NCBI GenBank assembly: GCA_934338065.1
Contig: CAKRGX010000026.1
Coordinates: 1 to 15,671, forward strand
Reading direction: 5' to 3'
DNA: 15,671 nucleotides
Source of the DNA: an uncultured Eubacterium sp.
Lineage (GTDB): Bacteria > Bacillota > Clostridia > Lachnospirales > Lachnospiraceae
Shown: positions 1-7,701 of the stretch, piece after piece
Numbering within the stretch: the stretch's first letter is position 1
How the letters are laid out: each line of letters starts with the position of its first letter
Program-made: the position numbers and the translations under genes
Notes under the pieces: model-generated
Databases searched by the model: none
What the model saw: only the letters and a program-made list of their open reading frames with translations
What the model was told of the DNA's origin: nothing

Positions 1-66
1 GAAAATCAACATAAAAAAGGATATTAAGATCGTCGCAAAATTCAACTGTAAAAAATAATGAAACAT
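1..66 (-). CDS. N-terminus of a membrane protein gene running off the window (partial)
   Basis: An ATG at 64-66 read leftward opens 22 codons with no stop before the window edge. The peptide starts MFHYFLQLNFATILIS and is strongly hydrophobic from about residue 4 on, as expected for a first transmembrane segment. A strong ribosome binding site (GGGAGGAG) lies 3-4 bases upstream and a sigma-A-like promoter lies at 110-138, so the start is well supported although so little of the gene is visible. Such N-termini occur in many sensor kinases and diguanylate cyclases, but 22 residues cannot decide the family. It could be a regulator of the neighbouring operon; nothing here proves it. Confidence 0.6.
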   Translation of the reverse strand, partial: MFHYFLQLNFATILISFFMLIF

Positions 67-72
67 AAACTC

Positions 73-130
73 CTCCCTTTTCTATCTGTAAATATACAAA
101 TTACACATTATTATAACACAGAAAAGGGAG
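73..130. repeat. Perfect 11-bp inverted repeat around the -10 region
   Basis: CTCCCTTTTCT at 73-83 is the exact reverse complement of AGAAAAGGGAG at 120-130. One arm contains the ribosome binding site of the left-edge gene. The other sits in the promoter spacer between -35 and -10. Transcripts starting near 103 would not contain the outer arm, so a simple mRNA hairpin from this promoter is unlikely. A DNA-level operator, a hairpin in read-through RNA, or chance in A/G-rich sequence are the alternatives. Confidence 0.4.
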
Positions 131-138
131 AATGTCTT
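110..138 (-). promoter_or_regulatory. Sigma-A-type promoter for the left-edge gene
   Basis: Read on the minus strand, AAGACA (133-138) stands 17 bases before a perfect TATAAT (110-115). The expected transcription start is near 103, giving a short leader of about 37 bases before the ATG at 66. The -35 matches 4 of 6 consensus bases and the -10 all 6, at the ideal spacing. Confidence 0.65.
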
Positions 139-150
139 TATAGAGACGTT
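131..150. promoter_or_regulatory. Imperfect palindrome over the -35 box (possible operator)
   Basis: The 20 bases 131-150 form an inverted repeat, AATGTCT-6-AGACGTT, with 8 of 10 positions paired. It covers the -35 element (133-138) of the promoter for the left-edge gene, where a bound dimeric regulator would block or recruit polymerase. No regulator family is recognised from the half-sites. Confidence 0.3.
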
Positions 151-193
151 CCTTTTGTCATAAAAAGTGTCCCTCTGTCTTCGTTGGAACACT

Positions 194-301
194 ATGAAGA
201 AAATACTCGTGATCGACGATGAAACTGATATATGCAGCATGCTAAAGGATTATCTCCAGATGGAGGGCTGTCTGGTGTACACGATATTGATACCTGCCTG
301 A
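194..301 (+). pseudogene. Remnant of a response regulator receiver domain (N-terminal fragment)
   Basis: The plus strand encodes a 35-residue frame starting MKKILVIDDETDICSMLKDY. This matches the first beta-strand, acidic pocket (Asp8, Asp9, Glu10) and first helix of a CheY-like receiver domain of the OmpR/VanR type. It breaks after about residue 30 and stops at 299-301. The phosphoacceptor Asp, the rest of the receiver and the DNA-binding domain are missing, so the piece cannot work as a regulator. It is best read as debris of a deleted two-component gene. It lies on the opposite strand to the operon. Confidence 0.6.
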
Positions 302-413
302 TCATCCGGCAAATCTTGATGTATTGATCCAGAATTTTGACTGTGCATTGTCTCACCCTGATGCCAATGACCTGAAAAAACTGAAAGATGCCATTATGGA
401 TCCATCCTTCTGA
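291..413 (+). pseudogene. Unidentified C-terminal coding remnant
   Basis: Directly after the response-regulator fragment, and overlapping it in another frame, 40 open codons run from 291 to the TGA at 411-413. They encode a normal-looking soluble sequence beginning YLPDHPANLDVLIQNF and ending in a helical DLKKLKDAIMDPSF tail. There is no start codon with a ribosome binding site, and a TGA at 288-290 lies just upstream, so this is probably the tail of a gene whose front was deleted. The hairpin at 421-447 would be its terminator. The family is not recognised. Confidence 0.35.
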
Positions 414-420
414 ATAGTTT

Positions 421-447
421 TAAGGGCTGAATCAATTCCAGCCCTTA
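421..447. terminator. Intrinsic terminator-like hairpin between the plus-strand remnants and the operon end
   Basis: TAAGGGCTG (421-429) pairs perfectly with CAGCCCTTA (439-447) around a 9-base loop. On the plus strand the stem is followed by TTTCTTAATC and then a T6 run, a fair Rho-independent terminator for the decayed genes. On the minus strand it lies 17 bases past the stop of the last ABC gene and is followed by AAAACTATTC rather than a T tract. Termination of the operon here is therefore plausible but weaker. Confidence 0.6.
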
Positions 448-464
448 TTTCTTAATCTTTTTTA

Positions 465-2585
465 TCAATCAAAGAGCTGCTGTTTTCTCACAAGTTCTGC
501 AAAAGCCCCCTCTTTTTCCATCAATTGTTCGTATGTGCCATCCTCTATAATCTGCCCCTCTTCCAAGACAATGATCCTGTCACAATTTTTTATCGTAGAC
601 AACCGATGTGCAATGACGATTCTCGTACATTTTAATTGTTCTAACGACCGTGAAATATTTCTCTGTGTGACATTATCAAGAGCACTGGTTGCTTCATCAA
701 ACATTAAAATCTTAGACTTTGGCGCAATAGCTCTTGCGATCAAAAGTCGCTGCCTTTGTCCACCGGATATTCCACCCTGTCCCTCAGAAAGCATGGTATA
801 CATCCCCATCGGCATCGCACGGATTTCATCTTCTAATCCTGCTAAACGTACTGCCTCCCATGCGTCCTCCATCGAAAGTTTCGGTGCCGAGATCTTAATA
901 TTTGAAAAAATATCATCTTGAAATATTTTTTCATTCTGCATAACGACCCCAATCTTGCTGCGAAGCGATTTCAGATCAAGGGTGGCAAGATCCCTTCCGT
1001 CATAATACACCGCACCTTTTTCAGGCTTTTCAAACCCCAGTAAAAGGCGCATTAGAGTTGATTTACCACAACCGGTTTTTCCCACAATGGCTACATACTG
1101 TCCCGATCTGATCTTTAGCGAAACATTATTTAACACATACGGCATGGACTCATCATAACGGAATGAAACATTGTTTAACTCCAGAGAACCACTTAGATGC
1201 GTAATAACTGATTTCTGTTTGACCGTCTCCGGCTCTGTTTCTAAGATCGGTTTCACCATTTCCATCATCGGTTTAATCTCTGCTGCCTGTAATGCTGCTG
1301 ATAGGAGCGCCGTAAAAGCACCATTGACCAGACCATATGCACTGATAAATGCCATATAATCTGATACACTTACTCCACTATGGATCGAATAATAATACAT
1401 GATCATCGTTCCAATGGAAGTGACTGCCAGCGTAAATGCACCGTTGAATTTTATCATTATAGGCGGATTATACGTATATTTTGCGCACACTGCATATCGA
1501 TTCGCCCATTTTGCAAAAGCTCTTTTTTCCGCTCCGGTACTCTTTATCTTTGCCACACCACGAATCAGCGCATACGAAAGACCATTTTCCTTGCTTTCTG
1601 CCTCCATCTTCTTTTTGCTAAGACGCATTTGCCACAAGGCAGTTGCAAAAGAAATCAAAACTGTCAAAAAAGTAATCGCTAAAGCTGGCAAAACAAGTCC
1701 CGATGCAAATGTGACAATCTGTCCAAGATAAACAAATGCCAATATTGCCGTAAGTCCTGAGGAAAATATCACATCAAACAGCCTAGCGGACATACGGTTA
1801 AGATAACCAATGCGGTTTGCTAACTCACCTGCACTGTATTCTCTGAAAAAATGCGGCGGCAGCGACAAAACACGCATCATAGCGGCACTCTCTACCGACA
1901 AGCTAAGTTTTGTCTTTAACCCATCACTCAAGATATCCTTAACCAAGGCAAACAGACTGCCGGACAACATAATACAAAACATGACCGTCATCACTGCCAC
2001 TAACAGCTTTGTATTTGTCGTAGCAATAACAACTCCATAGAGATACCGAGTCAAAAATGGGACAAACAAACCCGTTAGGGTAACCGCCAAAGCCAAAAAC
2101 AAAATACGCAGATAATCTATTGCCCCAAACATACTAAACATATATTTTACCAAATCAAACGCTTGCATTTTCTTGAATGGAAAAGGCGGATAAAAGCAGA
2201 CTGCTTCCTCTTTTATTCCTGCAGCATTTTTTCTTGTTATCCGTATTGTTTCACCCGTTCCGTAATCATTATAATGATAACCTCCACATGAATTTGGGAT
2301 GAGTGCGATCGTACTTCCATCCGTTTTCCGGGCAAGCATCGCCCCATAAGCATCTTTGTACCATTTTCCCGTCAGTTTCACTCTGCGCTGCATCATTTCA
2401 GACTCTTTCGCCTGATAATATGAAAGGATCTCTGCCAATGCTCTTTTCGTAATTTCCTTATCCGATCGAAAGGCATAAGCAATCTTTTTACCGCTTATAT
2501 TATTTACCATATCCGCATAAGCATCCGCAAACATATTTTCATCGTTGTTGATCCGTTCACGAATCTGTTCATCAAACCAACTCAT
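465..2585 (-). CDS. NHLM-type peptide export ABC protein without peptidase domain (second ABC subunit)
   Basis: This 706-residue fused permease/ATPase has a soluble N-terminal region (about 1-140) with no C39 cysteine motif, membrane segments from about 155 to 430, and a C-terminal nucleotide-binding domain. Visible motifs are Walker A GKTGCGKST (502-510), signature ISGGQ (606-610), Walker B ILMFDE (626-631) and H-loop His660. The extra cytoplasmic N-terminal domain and its place directly after a C39-ABC gene match the family called NHLM bacteriocin system ABC transporter, ATP-binding protein. It probably pairs with the upstream C39-ABC subunit as a heterodimer or second exporter in the cell membrane. 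All ATPase motifs look intact. The start at 2585 has a GGAGAG site and follows the upstream stop by 14 bases, so the two are co-translated. It is the last gene of the operon. Confidence 0.9.
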   Translation of the reverse strand: MSWFDEQIRERINNDENMFADAYADMVNNISGKKIAYAFRSDKEITKRALAEILSYYQAKESEMMQRRVKLTGKWYKDAYGAMLARKTDGSTIALIPNSCGGYHYNDYGTGETIRITRKNAAGIKEEAVCFYPPFPFKKMQAFDLVKYMFSMFGAIDYLRILFLALAVTLTGLFVPFLTRYLYGVVIATTNTKLLVAVMTVMFCIMLSGSLFALVKDILSDGLKTKLSLSVESAAMMRVLSLPPHFFREYSAGELANRIGYLNRMSARLFDVIFSSGLTAILAFVYLGQIVTFASGLVLPALAITFLTVLISFATALWQMRLSKKKMEAESKENGLSYALIRGVAKIKSTGAEKRAFAKWANRYAVCAKYTYNPPIMIKFNGAFTLAVTSIGTMIMYYYSIHSGVSVSDYMAFISAYGLVNGAFTALLSAALQAAEIKPMMEMVKPILETEPETVKQKSVITHLSGSLELNNVSFRYDESMPYVLNNVSLKIRSGQYVAIVGKTGCGKSTLMRLLLGFEKPEKGAVYYDGRDLATLDLKSLRSKIGVVMQNEKIFQDDIFSNIKISAPKLSMEDAWEAVRLAGLEDEIRAMPMGMYTMLSEGQGGISGGQRQRLLIARAIAPKSKILMFDEATSALDNVTQRNISRSLEQLKCTRIVIAHRLSTIKNCDRIIVLEEGQIIEDGTYEQLMEKEGAFAELVRKQQLFD

Positions 2586-2599
2586 TGCCGCTCTCCATT

Positions 2600-4753
2600 C
2601 TACTCGTTGATAATAAGTTCTTCATACTTTCCGTGTTGCTTCATCAGTTCCTCATGCGTTCCTCGTTCTACGATCCTACCATGATGTAAGACAATGATTT
2701 CATCGCAGTCGCGAATGGTTGACAACCGATGTGCCATGATCAGACAGGTCATCCCTCTTTTTTTAATCGATTGTGCCACTATTGATTCCGTCTTCGCGTC
2801 AAGTGCCGATGTCGCCTCATCAAGAAGTAAAATTGTCGGGTCCTGTGCAAACACTCTCGCAATCTCCAGCTTTTGCCGTTCGCCCCCCGATAGGTTCTTT
2901 CCTTCTTCCGAAATCAGATAGTTATAACCACCCGGTCTCTGCATAACATTTTCATGAAAATCCGCCTCTCTTGCGGCAAGAATCATTTCATAATCTTCAA
3001 TCGAGTCATCCCACATCTTAATGTTATTCGCTATCGTATCCTGAAAAAGTGTTATATCCTGCGTTGTAGCAGCAACAGAGCCGGTAAAAACATTTCGGTC
3101 AATCTCATCGATCGACTCTCCATCAAACAAAATCTCTCCACTCCACGGCTTGTACAATCCCATAACCAAATTTGCCACTGTCGACTTACCACAGCCGGAA
3201 CTTCCTACAATAGCCACTCTCTGCCCCGGTTTGACTTTCAAACTGAAATCTTTTAGAATCGGTTCCGACAATTGCGAATATCCAAAGGTAACATGCGAAA
3301 GCTCCAATTCGCCGGATAACTTGGCATAACTAATGTTCTTCCTTTCTCCGCCTGACAGATCCTTTACATCTGTTTCATACTTCATCACATCATCAGTCCG
3401 CTCCATATTCGTGATCATCTCCCGAATGGTATCACCTGCCATCGATACTTTCACCACCGGTTCACATAGTGCCGCATACACACTTTGAAAAACCAGTAAC
3501 ATACCGACAGTAAATGCCCCCTGCATGATATCGTACAGTCCCAGTGTAAAAATCAAAACCTGAACCAAGATGGAAATCATTTTAGGAATAAATCCATAGT
3601 AACGGTTCATTTGAAGCGTCTTCATATTCTGCTCATGAACCACTGCCTGGCACCCCGACCATTTTTCAAAGAAGCCATTCTCTGTTCCGCTTACTTTAAG
3701 CGTTTCAATCATTTCTATGCCATTGATCGTAAGCGTATCCACTTTTGCCTTATCTCGCATTTTCACCCGCAATATATTGGCTTTTTTCTTCGAACAAAAC
3801 TGCGTTATAAGAAATTCCAATGCCATGCCACAAATGCCGATCATCGCCAGCAAAACGCTGTAACGAACTAATATCGCAATATATAAGATCATCATGACAA
3901 CATGCAGTGCAATAGGAGAAAGCGTATCAATCAAGGCTGCCGTCATCCCCTCATTCGCTTTTTTTCTGCCAAGAATATCCCCCGTCATACGTTGCGAAAA
4001 AAATCTCACAGGCAACCGAAGAACATGCCACATAAATTTTGCATTTTCATTGATTGCCAGTTTGCCCTTGATCCTTAATGTATATTTTGCAGAAATCATT
4101 TTGGTAACAATCTGCAAAAAAACAAGAACAGACAACATCACAAAAAAGGGCATTTCCCATGAAACATTATGTTTGGTCAACATTTGTTCCACAAACACAC
4201 GGGAAAATCCCATCTGTATCAACGAAAACAAAGCAAGTAAACACATCATGACTGCCATAAAACAAAACGCGCCTTTGGTTCCTGCCATCTGCTCCAAAAG
4301 AAATTCTTTTGTACTCTTCTTGTGTCCATCCGCTTTGAAATGTTCCCCCGGTGTCATCTGCAGGCACACACCGGTAAATGCCTTATCAAATTCCTCCATG
4401 GAAACTTCTCTGACCCCTTTTGCAGGGTCATTTAAAACGGCTTTTCCTTTGTGAAAACCATCTAAAACAACAAAATGGTTAAATTCCCAGTGAATGATGC
4501 ATGGGATCAACGACTCCTTTTGCAAAACAGATGGCTCACACCGAAATGCCCGAACCTCCATGCCATATGCCATCGCCGCCCTCGCTATATTGGCTGCATT
4601 TGAACCGTCTCTGGAAACATCACACGCCTCTCTCACTTTTTCTAAAGGCACCCATTTCTCATAATACGCCAATATCATTGCAAGGGAAGCCGCTCCACAC
4701 TCCAGATTCTCCATTTGCAGAATAACCGGAACTTTCAACACTTTTTTTGCCAT
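2600..4753 (-). CDS. NHLM-type C39 peptidase / ABC exporter that cleaves double-glycine leaders
   Basis: This 717-residue protein has the full peptidase-containing ABC transporter plan. A cytosolic C39 peptidase occupies about 1-135 (oxyanion Gln13, Cys19 in LECGAASLAMI, His93 in NHFVVLDG, Asp109 in LNDP). An ABC membrane domain spans about 155-430 and an ATPase about 480-717. The ATPase shows Walker A GSSGCGKST (517-525), signature LSGGE (621-625), Walker B ILLLDE (641-646) and His675. The catalytic triad and ATPase motifs all look intact. Known members cut leaders after Gly-Gly and export the released core; the 49-residue peptide in this operon is the obvious substrate. The start is set by GGGAGGTGA five bases upstream. 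Order and sequence fit the NHLM bacteriocin system peptidase/ATP-binding subunit. It is followed by its ABC partner. Confidence 0.95.
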   Translation of the reverse strand: MAKKVLKVPVILQMENLECGAASLAMILAYYEKWVPLEKVREACDVSRDGSNAANIARAAMAYGMEVRAFRCEPSVLQKESLIPCIIHWEFNHFVVLDGFHKGKAVLNDPAKGVREVSMEEFDKAFTGVCLQMTPGEHFKADGHKKSTKEFLLEQMAGTKGAFCFMAVMMCLLALFSLIQMGFSRVFVEQMLTKHNVSWEMPFFVMLSVLVFLQIVTKMISAKYTLRIKGKLAINENAKFMWHVLRLPVRFFSQRMTGDILGRKKANEGMTAALIDTLSPIALHVVMMILYIAILVRYSVLLAMIGICGMALEFLITQFCSKKKANILRVKMRDKAKVDTLTINGIEMIETLKVSGTENGFFEKWSGCQAVVHEQNMKTLQMNRYYGFIPKMISILVQVLIFTLGLYDIMQGAFTVGMLLVFQSVYAALCEPVVKVSMAGDTIREMITNMERTDDVMKYETDVKDLSGGERKNISYAKLSGELELSHVTFGYSQLSEPILKDFSLKVKPGQRVAIVGSSGCGKSTVANLVMGLYKPWSGEILFDGESIDEIDRNVFTGSVAATTQDITLFQDTIANNIKMWDDSIEDYEMILAAREADFHENVMQRPGGYNYLISEEGKNLSGGERQKLEIARVFAQDPTILLLDEATSALDAKTESIVAQSIKKRGMTCLIMAHRLSTIRDCDEIIVLHHGRIVERGTHEELMKQHGKYEELIINE

Positions 4754-4832
4754 TTATTCACCTCCCGATGGATTCGATCTCAACGGATACCTTTTGGGAT
4801 TCTGCATCTCTCACTTTTGTTTTTGACTCCGA

Positions 4833-4991
4833 TCATACCATTATGCCCCATATTAATAAGGCAATCACCAAAAGTGCCACTGCCAATATAGACAGCCATA
4901 AACCAGGTCCTGCAATACGGATACAAGTGTCTGACTGCTCTGGTGCTGAAATTCTTTCCAGGCTCTTCTTCCGAAATACTGTTTGTTCCAT
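4833..4991 (-). CDS. Truncated NHLM-type HlyD adaptor: N-terminus and single membrane segment only
   Basis: A 52-codon frame starts two bases after the phosphatase stop with a GGAGG site five bases upstream, so translation is well supported. Its first 19 residues, ending FRKKSLERISAPEQ, match the hallmark N-terminus of the NHLM bacteriocin system secretion protein (HlyD/membrane-fusion family). A single hydrophobic segment follows (about 31-51, WLSILAVALLVIALLIWGIM), then TGA at 4833-4835. Full-length relatives continue for some 200 or more residues with coiled-coil and barrel adaptor domains outside the membrane, all absent here. It sits exactly where the adaptor gene belongs, just before the C39-ABC gene. 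It may be a deletion remnant kept in frame, or a functional mini-adaptor that docks on the ABC subunits. The N-terminal resemblance is by recall, not by search. Confidence 0.7.
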   Translation of the reverse strand: MEQTVFRKKSLERISAPEQSDTCIRIAGPGLWLSILAVALLVIALLIWGIMV

Positions 4992-4993
4992 AA

Positions 4994-7384
4994 TTACCTC
5001 CGTAGACCAATCCGGAAAACATTTTTTCCATTGTTATATTCATATGCCGTTTCATCCATCGTTTTTTTCACAAGGTAGATCCCAAGCCCGCCTATTTTCC
5101 TTTCCTGCATCGGTAGTTCAACATCCGGGTCCGGCTGCTCCAAAGGATTATAAGGAGATCCATCATCGCAAAATGTAACATAAATAAATTCTTTTTCCAT
5201 TGCGAACGAAAGTTCCAGAAAACCCGCATCGCTATATTGCACAAGATTGGAATATATTTCATCCAAAGCAACCAGCAATTTATGTCTTACTGCCGGACGA
5301 ACATTTTTTTCCTCCAGAAAATCTTTTAAAAAATTTTCCACTTTTTCGGTATTCTCATAGCAAACTCCCACCGAAAGAAACTCTTGCGACAATGGCATTT
5401 TTAGTACCACCATCGTAATGTCATCAAACTGTTCCCTCTCGCCTGTAAAATCATTTATGTCCATGCGCACTGCTGCCAAGATCTCCCTGGATTCCTTCGC
5501 ATAATTATTCTGCAGGCATTGCAGTAACCGCTCCTCACCATACTGTTTTTCCAAAGCATTGTCTGCCTCTGTCACCCCATCGGTATACAAAAAGAGGATA
5601 TCACCCGGCGAAAATGAAATTCGGTTTGCCACATAGCGAATATTTTCCCGAATACCTAACATAATGCTCCGTTTATAAGTTTTATGATCCATATAGCAAA
5701 AGCTTTCTTCCTGTTTCTTAAGAATCGGTGGATTATGACCGGCATTTGCAAATACAAGTTCATATCGTGTAAAATCCAACACTCCAAACCATACCGTCAC
5801 AAACATTCCGGATTCATTATTTTTACATAATTCCTCATTTGCAAGCTGCAACACTTCATCCGGTGTTTTTCCGCTTATCGCAAGATTTTTTATGAGTGTT
5901 TTCGCCGTCATCATAAACAATGCTGCGGGAATCCCCTTTCCGGAAACATCCGCGATCACTATGCCAAGCTTGTTCTCATCAACCAGGAAATAGTCGTAAA
6001 AATCGCCACCAACTTCCTTTGCCGCATCCATTACCCCATGAATTTCAAAATTCTTTTGTTCCTCTTTGAGATACTCCTCATGCGGAAGCACGGATAACTG
6101 AATTTCTCTAGCAAATTTAAGTTCTTCATCCATTCGAGTTCTTAGTGCAGTTACAGTCGCATTAATACCATCAGAAAGAACCGCAAATTCTTTACTGTTT
6201 CTTTCTGTCACAACTTCGTCAAGTTCCCCTTTCCGGATATGTGAAAGAGAATCATTGACCGAATAAATGCGATCCACTACATGATTTTTTAACAACTTTG
6301 AGATCAAAACAAAGATTATCATAAAAATCATTATGTTTACGCAGATTAAAATGATCATCGTTTCATTTCTTTCCTCATAAACATCATACTCTGCCATCAT
6401 CACAAGCAGCCATCCCTGACCATTCTTTGTCGCCCTGCATAGATAGTTCATTCCGGATATTGTAGTCAAAAATGACTTTTCTTCCTGCAGCACCGTTATC
6501 TTTTTTCCGATCCATTCTTGCACCGAACAGCGAACAATAACATCACCCCGGCAGAAAGCAATCGTATACTGATCCCCCAAATAGCTTTCTTTATGTGCAT
6601 TTCCTTTCTGAAAATCCATGTCCATTGAAAGCTCATCTAAAATCTCGCCCATCGATTCTTCTGCTGTTTTTTTCTGTTGATTCGTTTCGATCATGTATGT
6701 GACTATATTTACCACTAAAAAAGCCCCCACCATGAAAACCAACAACCATTTTTGAAACGCTTTGTGCAATGGTCTTTCATATAACTCCGGTTTCATCAAA
6801 GGCTTCAGGTTCAATAAAACAACCACAAGGCTCACAATAATCACAGACAATGTCATTTCGATCAGGGCATTTGCACCAATAATACTCGTAAAAAACACCG
6901 TCTTCGCCGAAGTATTTTGAGACATCGTGATCTTATCCGAATATCGAATCCATAGAAATAATAACGTAAAAAAGGTATTCGACAACGAACCGACAAAACC
7001 GGCAATTCCCCCTGCTACCACTTTAGCGGAAACTGTATAATCTTCAACCAGCTTTTTCGTAAAATGATATACCAAAAAAGTCACAAATGGAATCAACATT
7101 CTCGGAACAACCGAAACAAATGGATCTGTAAATAAAAAGTCCATTGTATTCGTGTCATACCCACCCGCAATAATTTTTGACCCAATTCCAAATATAACAG
7201 CGCACACGACTCCTGCAGGGATTCCGGCAAGCACCGTGGCTAATATTACAGGAATATGCAAAATCATAATCGACAGCGTTCCATTCGGAATGAGACCTTT
7301 TCCCGTCACTAAAAGCAGGACTTCTATTAGTATGGTAACCATGGCTGCCACCATTTTTTTCCTCGTCATATATCTCTCCATCAT
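4994..7384 (-). CDS. Membrane-bound SpoIIE-type PP2C phosphatase fused to an RsbW-type anti-sigma kinase domain
   Basis: This 796-residue protein reads, in order: about six membrane segments (12-192) resembling an ECF-transporter S component; a further segment (~213-231); an extracytoplasmic sensor stretch (~235-340); a membrane segment (~342-365); a HAMP-like linker (~366-420); a PP2C/SpoIIE phosphatase (~420-663); and a HATPase domain (~668-796). Phosphatase metal-site motifs are EVGGDFYD (457-464), ADVSGKG (478-484), LYTDGV (599-604) and DDIT (654-657). The ATPase shows an N-box ALDEIYSNL (706-714), DDGSP (740-744) and GGLGIY (765-770). Kinase and phosphatase for one STAS partner thus lie on one chain, driven by an external or membrane signal. 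The start overlaps the STAS stop by 4 bases (ATGA). Met6 at 7369, with GGAGAG before it, is a plausible alternative start. Confidence 0.9.
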   Translation of the reverse strand: MMERYMTRKKMVAAMVTILIEVLLLVTGKGLIPNGTLSIMILHIPVILATVLAGIPAGVVCAVIFGIGSKIIAGGYDTNTMDFLFTDPFVSVVPRMLIPFVTFLVYHFTKKLVEDYTVSAKVVAGGIAGFVGSLSNTFFTLLFLWIRYSDKITMSQNTSAKTVFFTSIIGANALIEMTLSVIIVSLVVVLLNLKPLMKPELYERPLHKAFQKWLLVFMVGAFLVVNIVTYMIETNQQKKTAEESMGEILDELSMDMDFQKGNAHKESYLGDQYTIAFCRGDVIVRCSVQEWIGKKITVLQEEKSFLTTISGMNYLCRATKNGQGWLLVMMAEYDVYEERNETMIILICVNIMIFMIIFVLISKLLKNHVVDRIYSVNDSLSHIRKGELDEVVTERNSKEFAVLSDGINATVTALRTRMDEELKFAREIQLSVLPHEEYLKEEQKNFEIHGVMDAAKEVGGDFYDYFLVDENKLGIVIADVSGKGIPAALFMMTAKTLIKNLAISGKTPDEVLQLANEELCKNNESGMFVTVWFGVLDFTRYELVFANAGHNPPILKKQEESFCYMDHKTYKRSIMLGIRENIRYVANRISFSPGDILFLYTDGVTEADNALEKQYGEERLLQCLQNNYAKESREILAAVRMDINDFTGEREQFDDITMVVLKMPLSQEFLSVGVCYENTEKVENFLKDFLEEKNVRPAVRHKLLVALDEIYSNLVQYSDAGFLELSFAMEKEFIYVTFCDDGSPYNPLEQPDPDVELPMQERKIGGLGIYLVKKTMDETAYEYNNGKNVFRIGLRR

Positions 7385-7680
7385 TCAATCGTGAGAAAAT
7401 CGCATAATCCCGTTACTTCAAATAACTCCTGTATTTCCTCATTCACATGTACCAGCTTCATACTTCCCTGTCTGCTCATCACTCTGTCTGCATTCATGAT
7501 CACACGAATTCCGGCAGACGACATATATTCGACCTTGTCAAAATCAAGAATAAGCTGCCTTACATCCTCTGTCAGGCACTCCGTGAGTTTCCCCTCAAAT
7601 GATGGTGCTGTCAATGTTGTAATATTTCCTTTTATCTGCAAAATCAGTGTATTTTCTTCCTTTTTTTCAATAATTTCCAT
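7381..7680 (-). CDS. STAS-domain anti-sigma factor antagonist-like protein
   Basis: This 99-residue single-domain protein is the usual length of the SpoIIAA/RsbV family. It has the beta-alpha layout of a STAS domain and the loop YMSSAGIRV at 52-60. Ser55 aligns by eye with the phosphorylated Ser58 of Bacillus subtilis SpoIIAA (FMDSSGLG). Known members are phosphorylated by an RsbW/SpoIIAB-type kinase and dephosphorylated by a PP2C enzyme; both activities are encoded together by the next gene, whose start overlaps this stop. An AGGAGGG site lies 5-6 bases before the ATG. In classical systems the unphosphorylated form frees a sigma factor. No sigma factor lies in this window, so the downstream target is unknown. 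Confidence 0.92.
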   Translation of the reverse strand: MEIIEKKEENTLILQIKGNITTLTAPSFEGKLTECLTEDVRQLILDFDKVEYMSSAGIRVIMNADRVMSRQGSMKLVHVNEEIQELFEVTGLCDFLTIE

Positions 7681-7701
7681 CGAAACCCTCCTGTTTCTAA
7701 C

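Noticed and set aside
3894..4454. A 186-codon plus-strand frame opposite the C39 exporter
   Set aside because: It lies wholly antisense to an exporter with an intact catalytic triad and ATPase motifs. No convincing ribosome binding site or domain is seen.
4780..5055. A 91-codon minus-strand frame spanning the end of the phosphatase gene and the following gap
   Set aside because: It overlaps the well-supported phosphatase C-terminus, lacks a good ribosome binding site, and its product has no domain character. The neighbouring frame starting at 4991 has a perfect site and an HlyD-type N-terminus.
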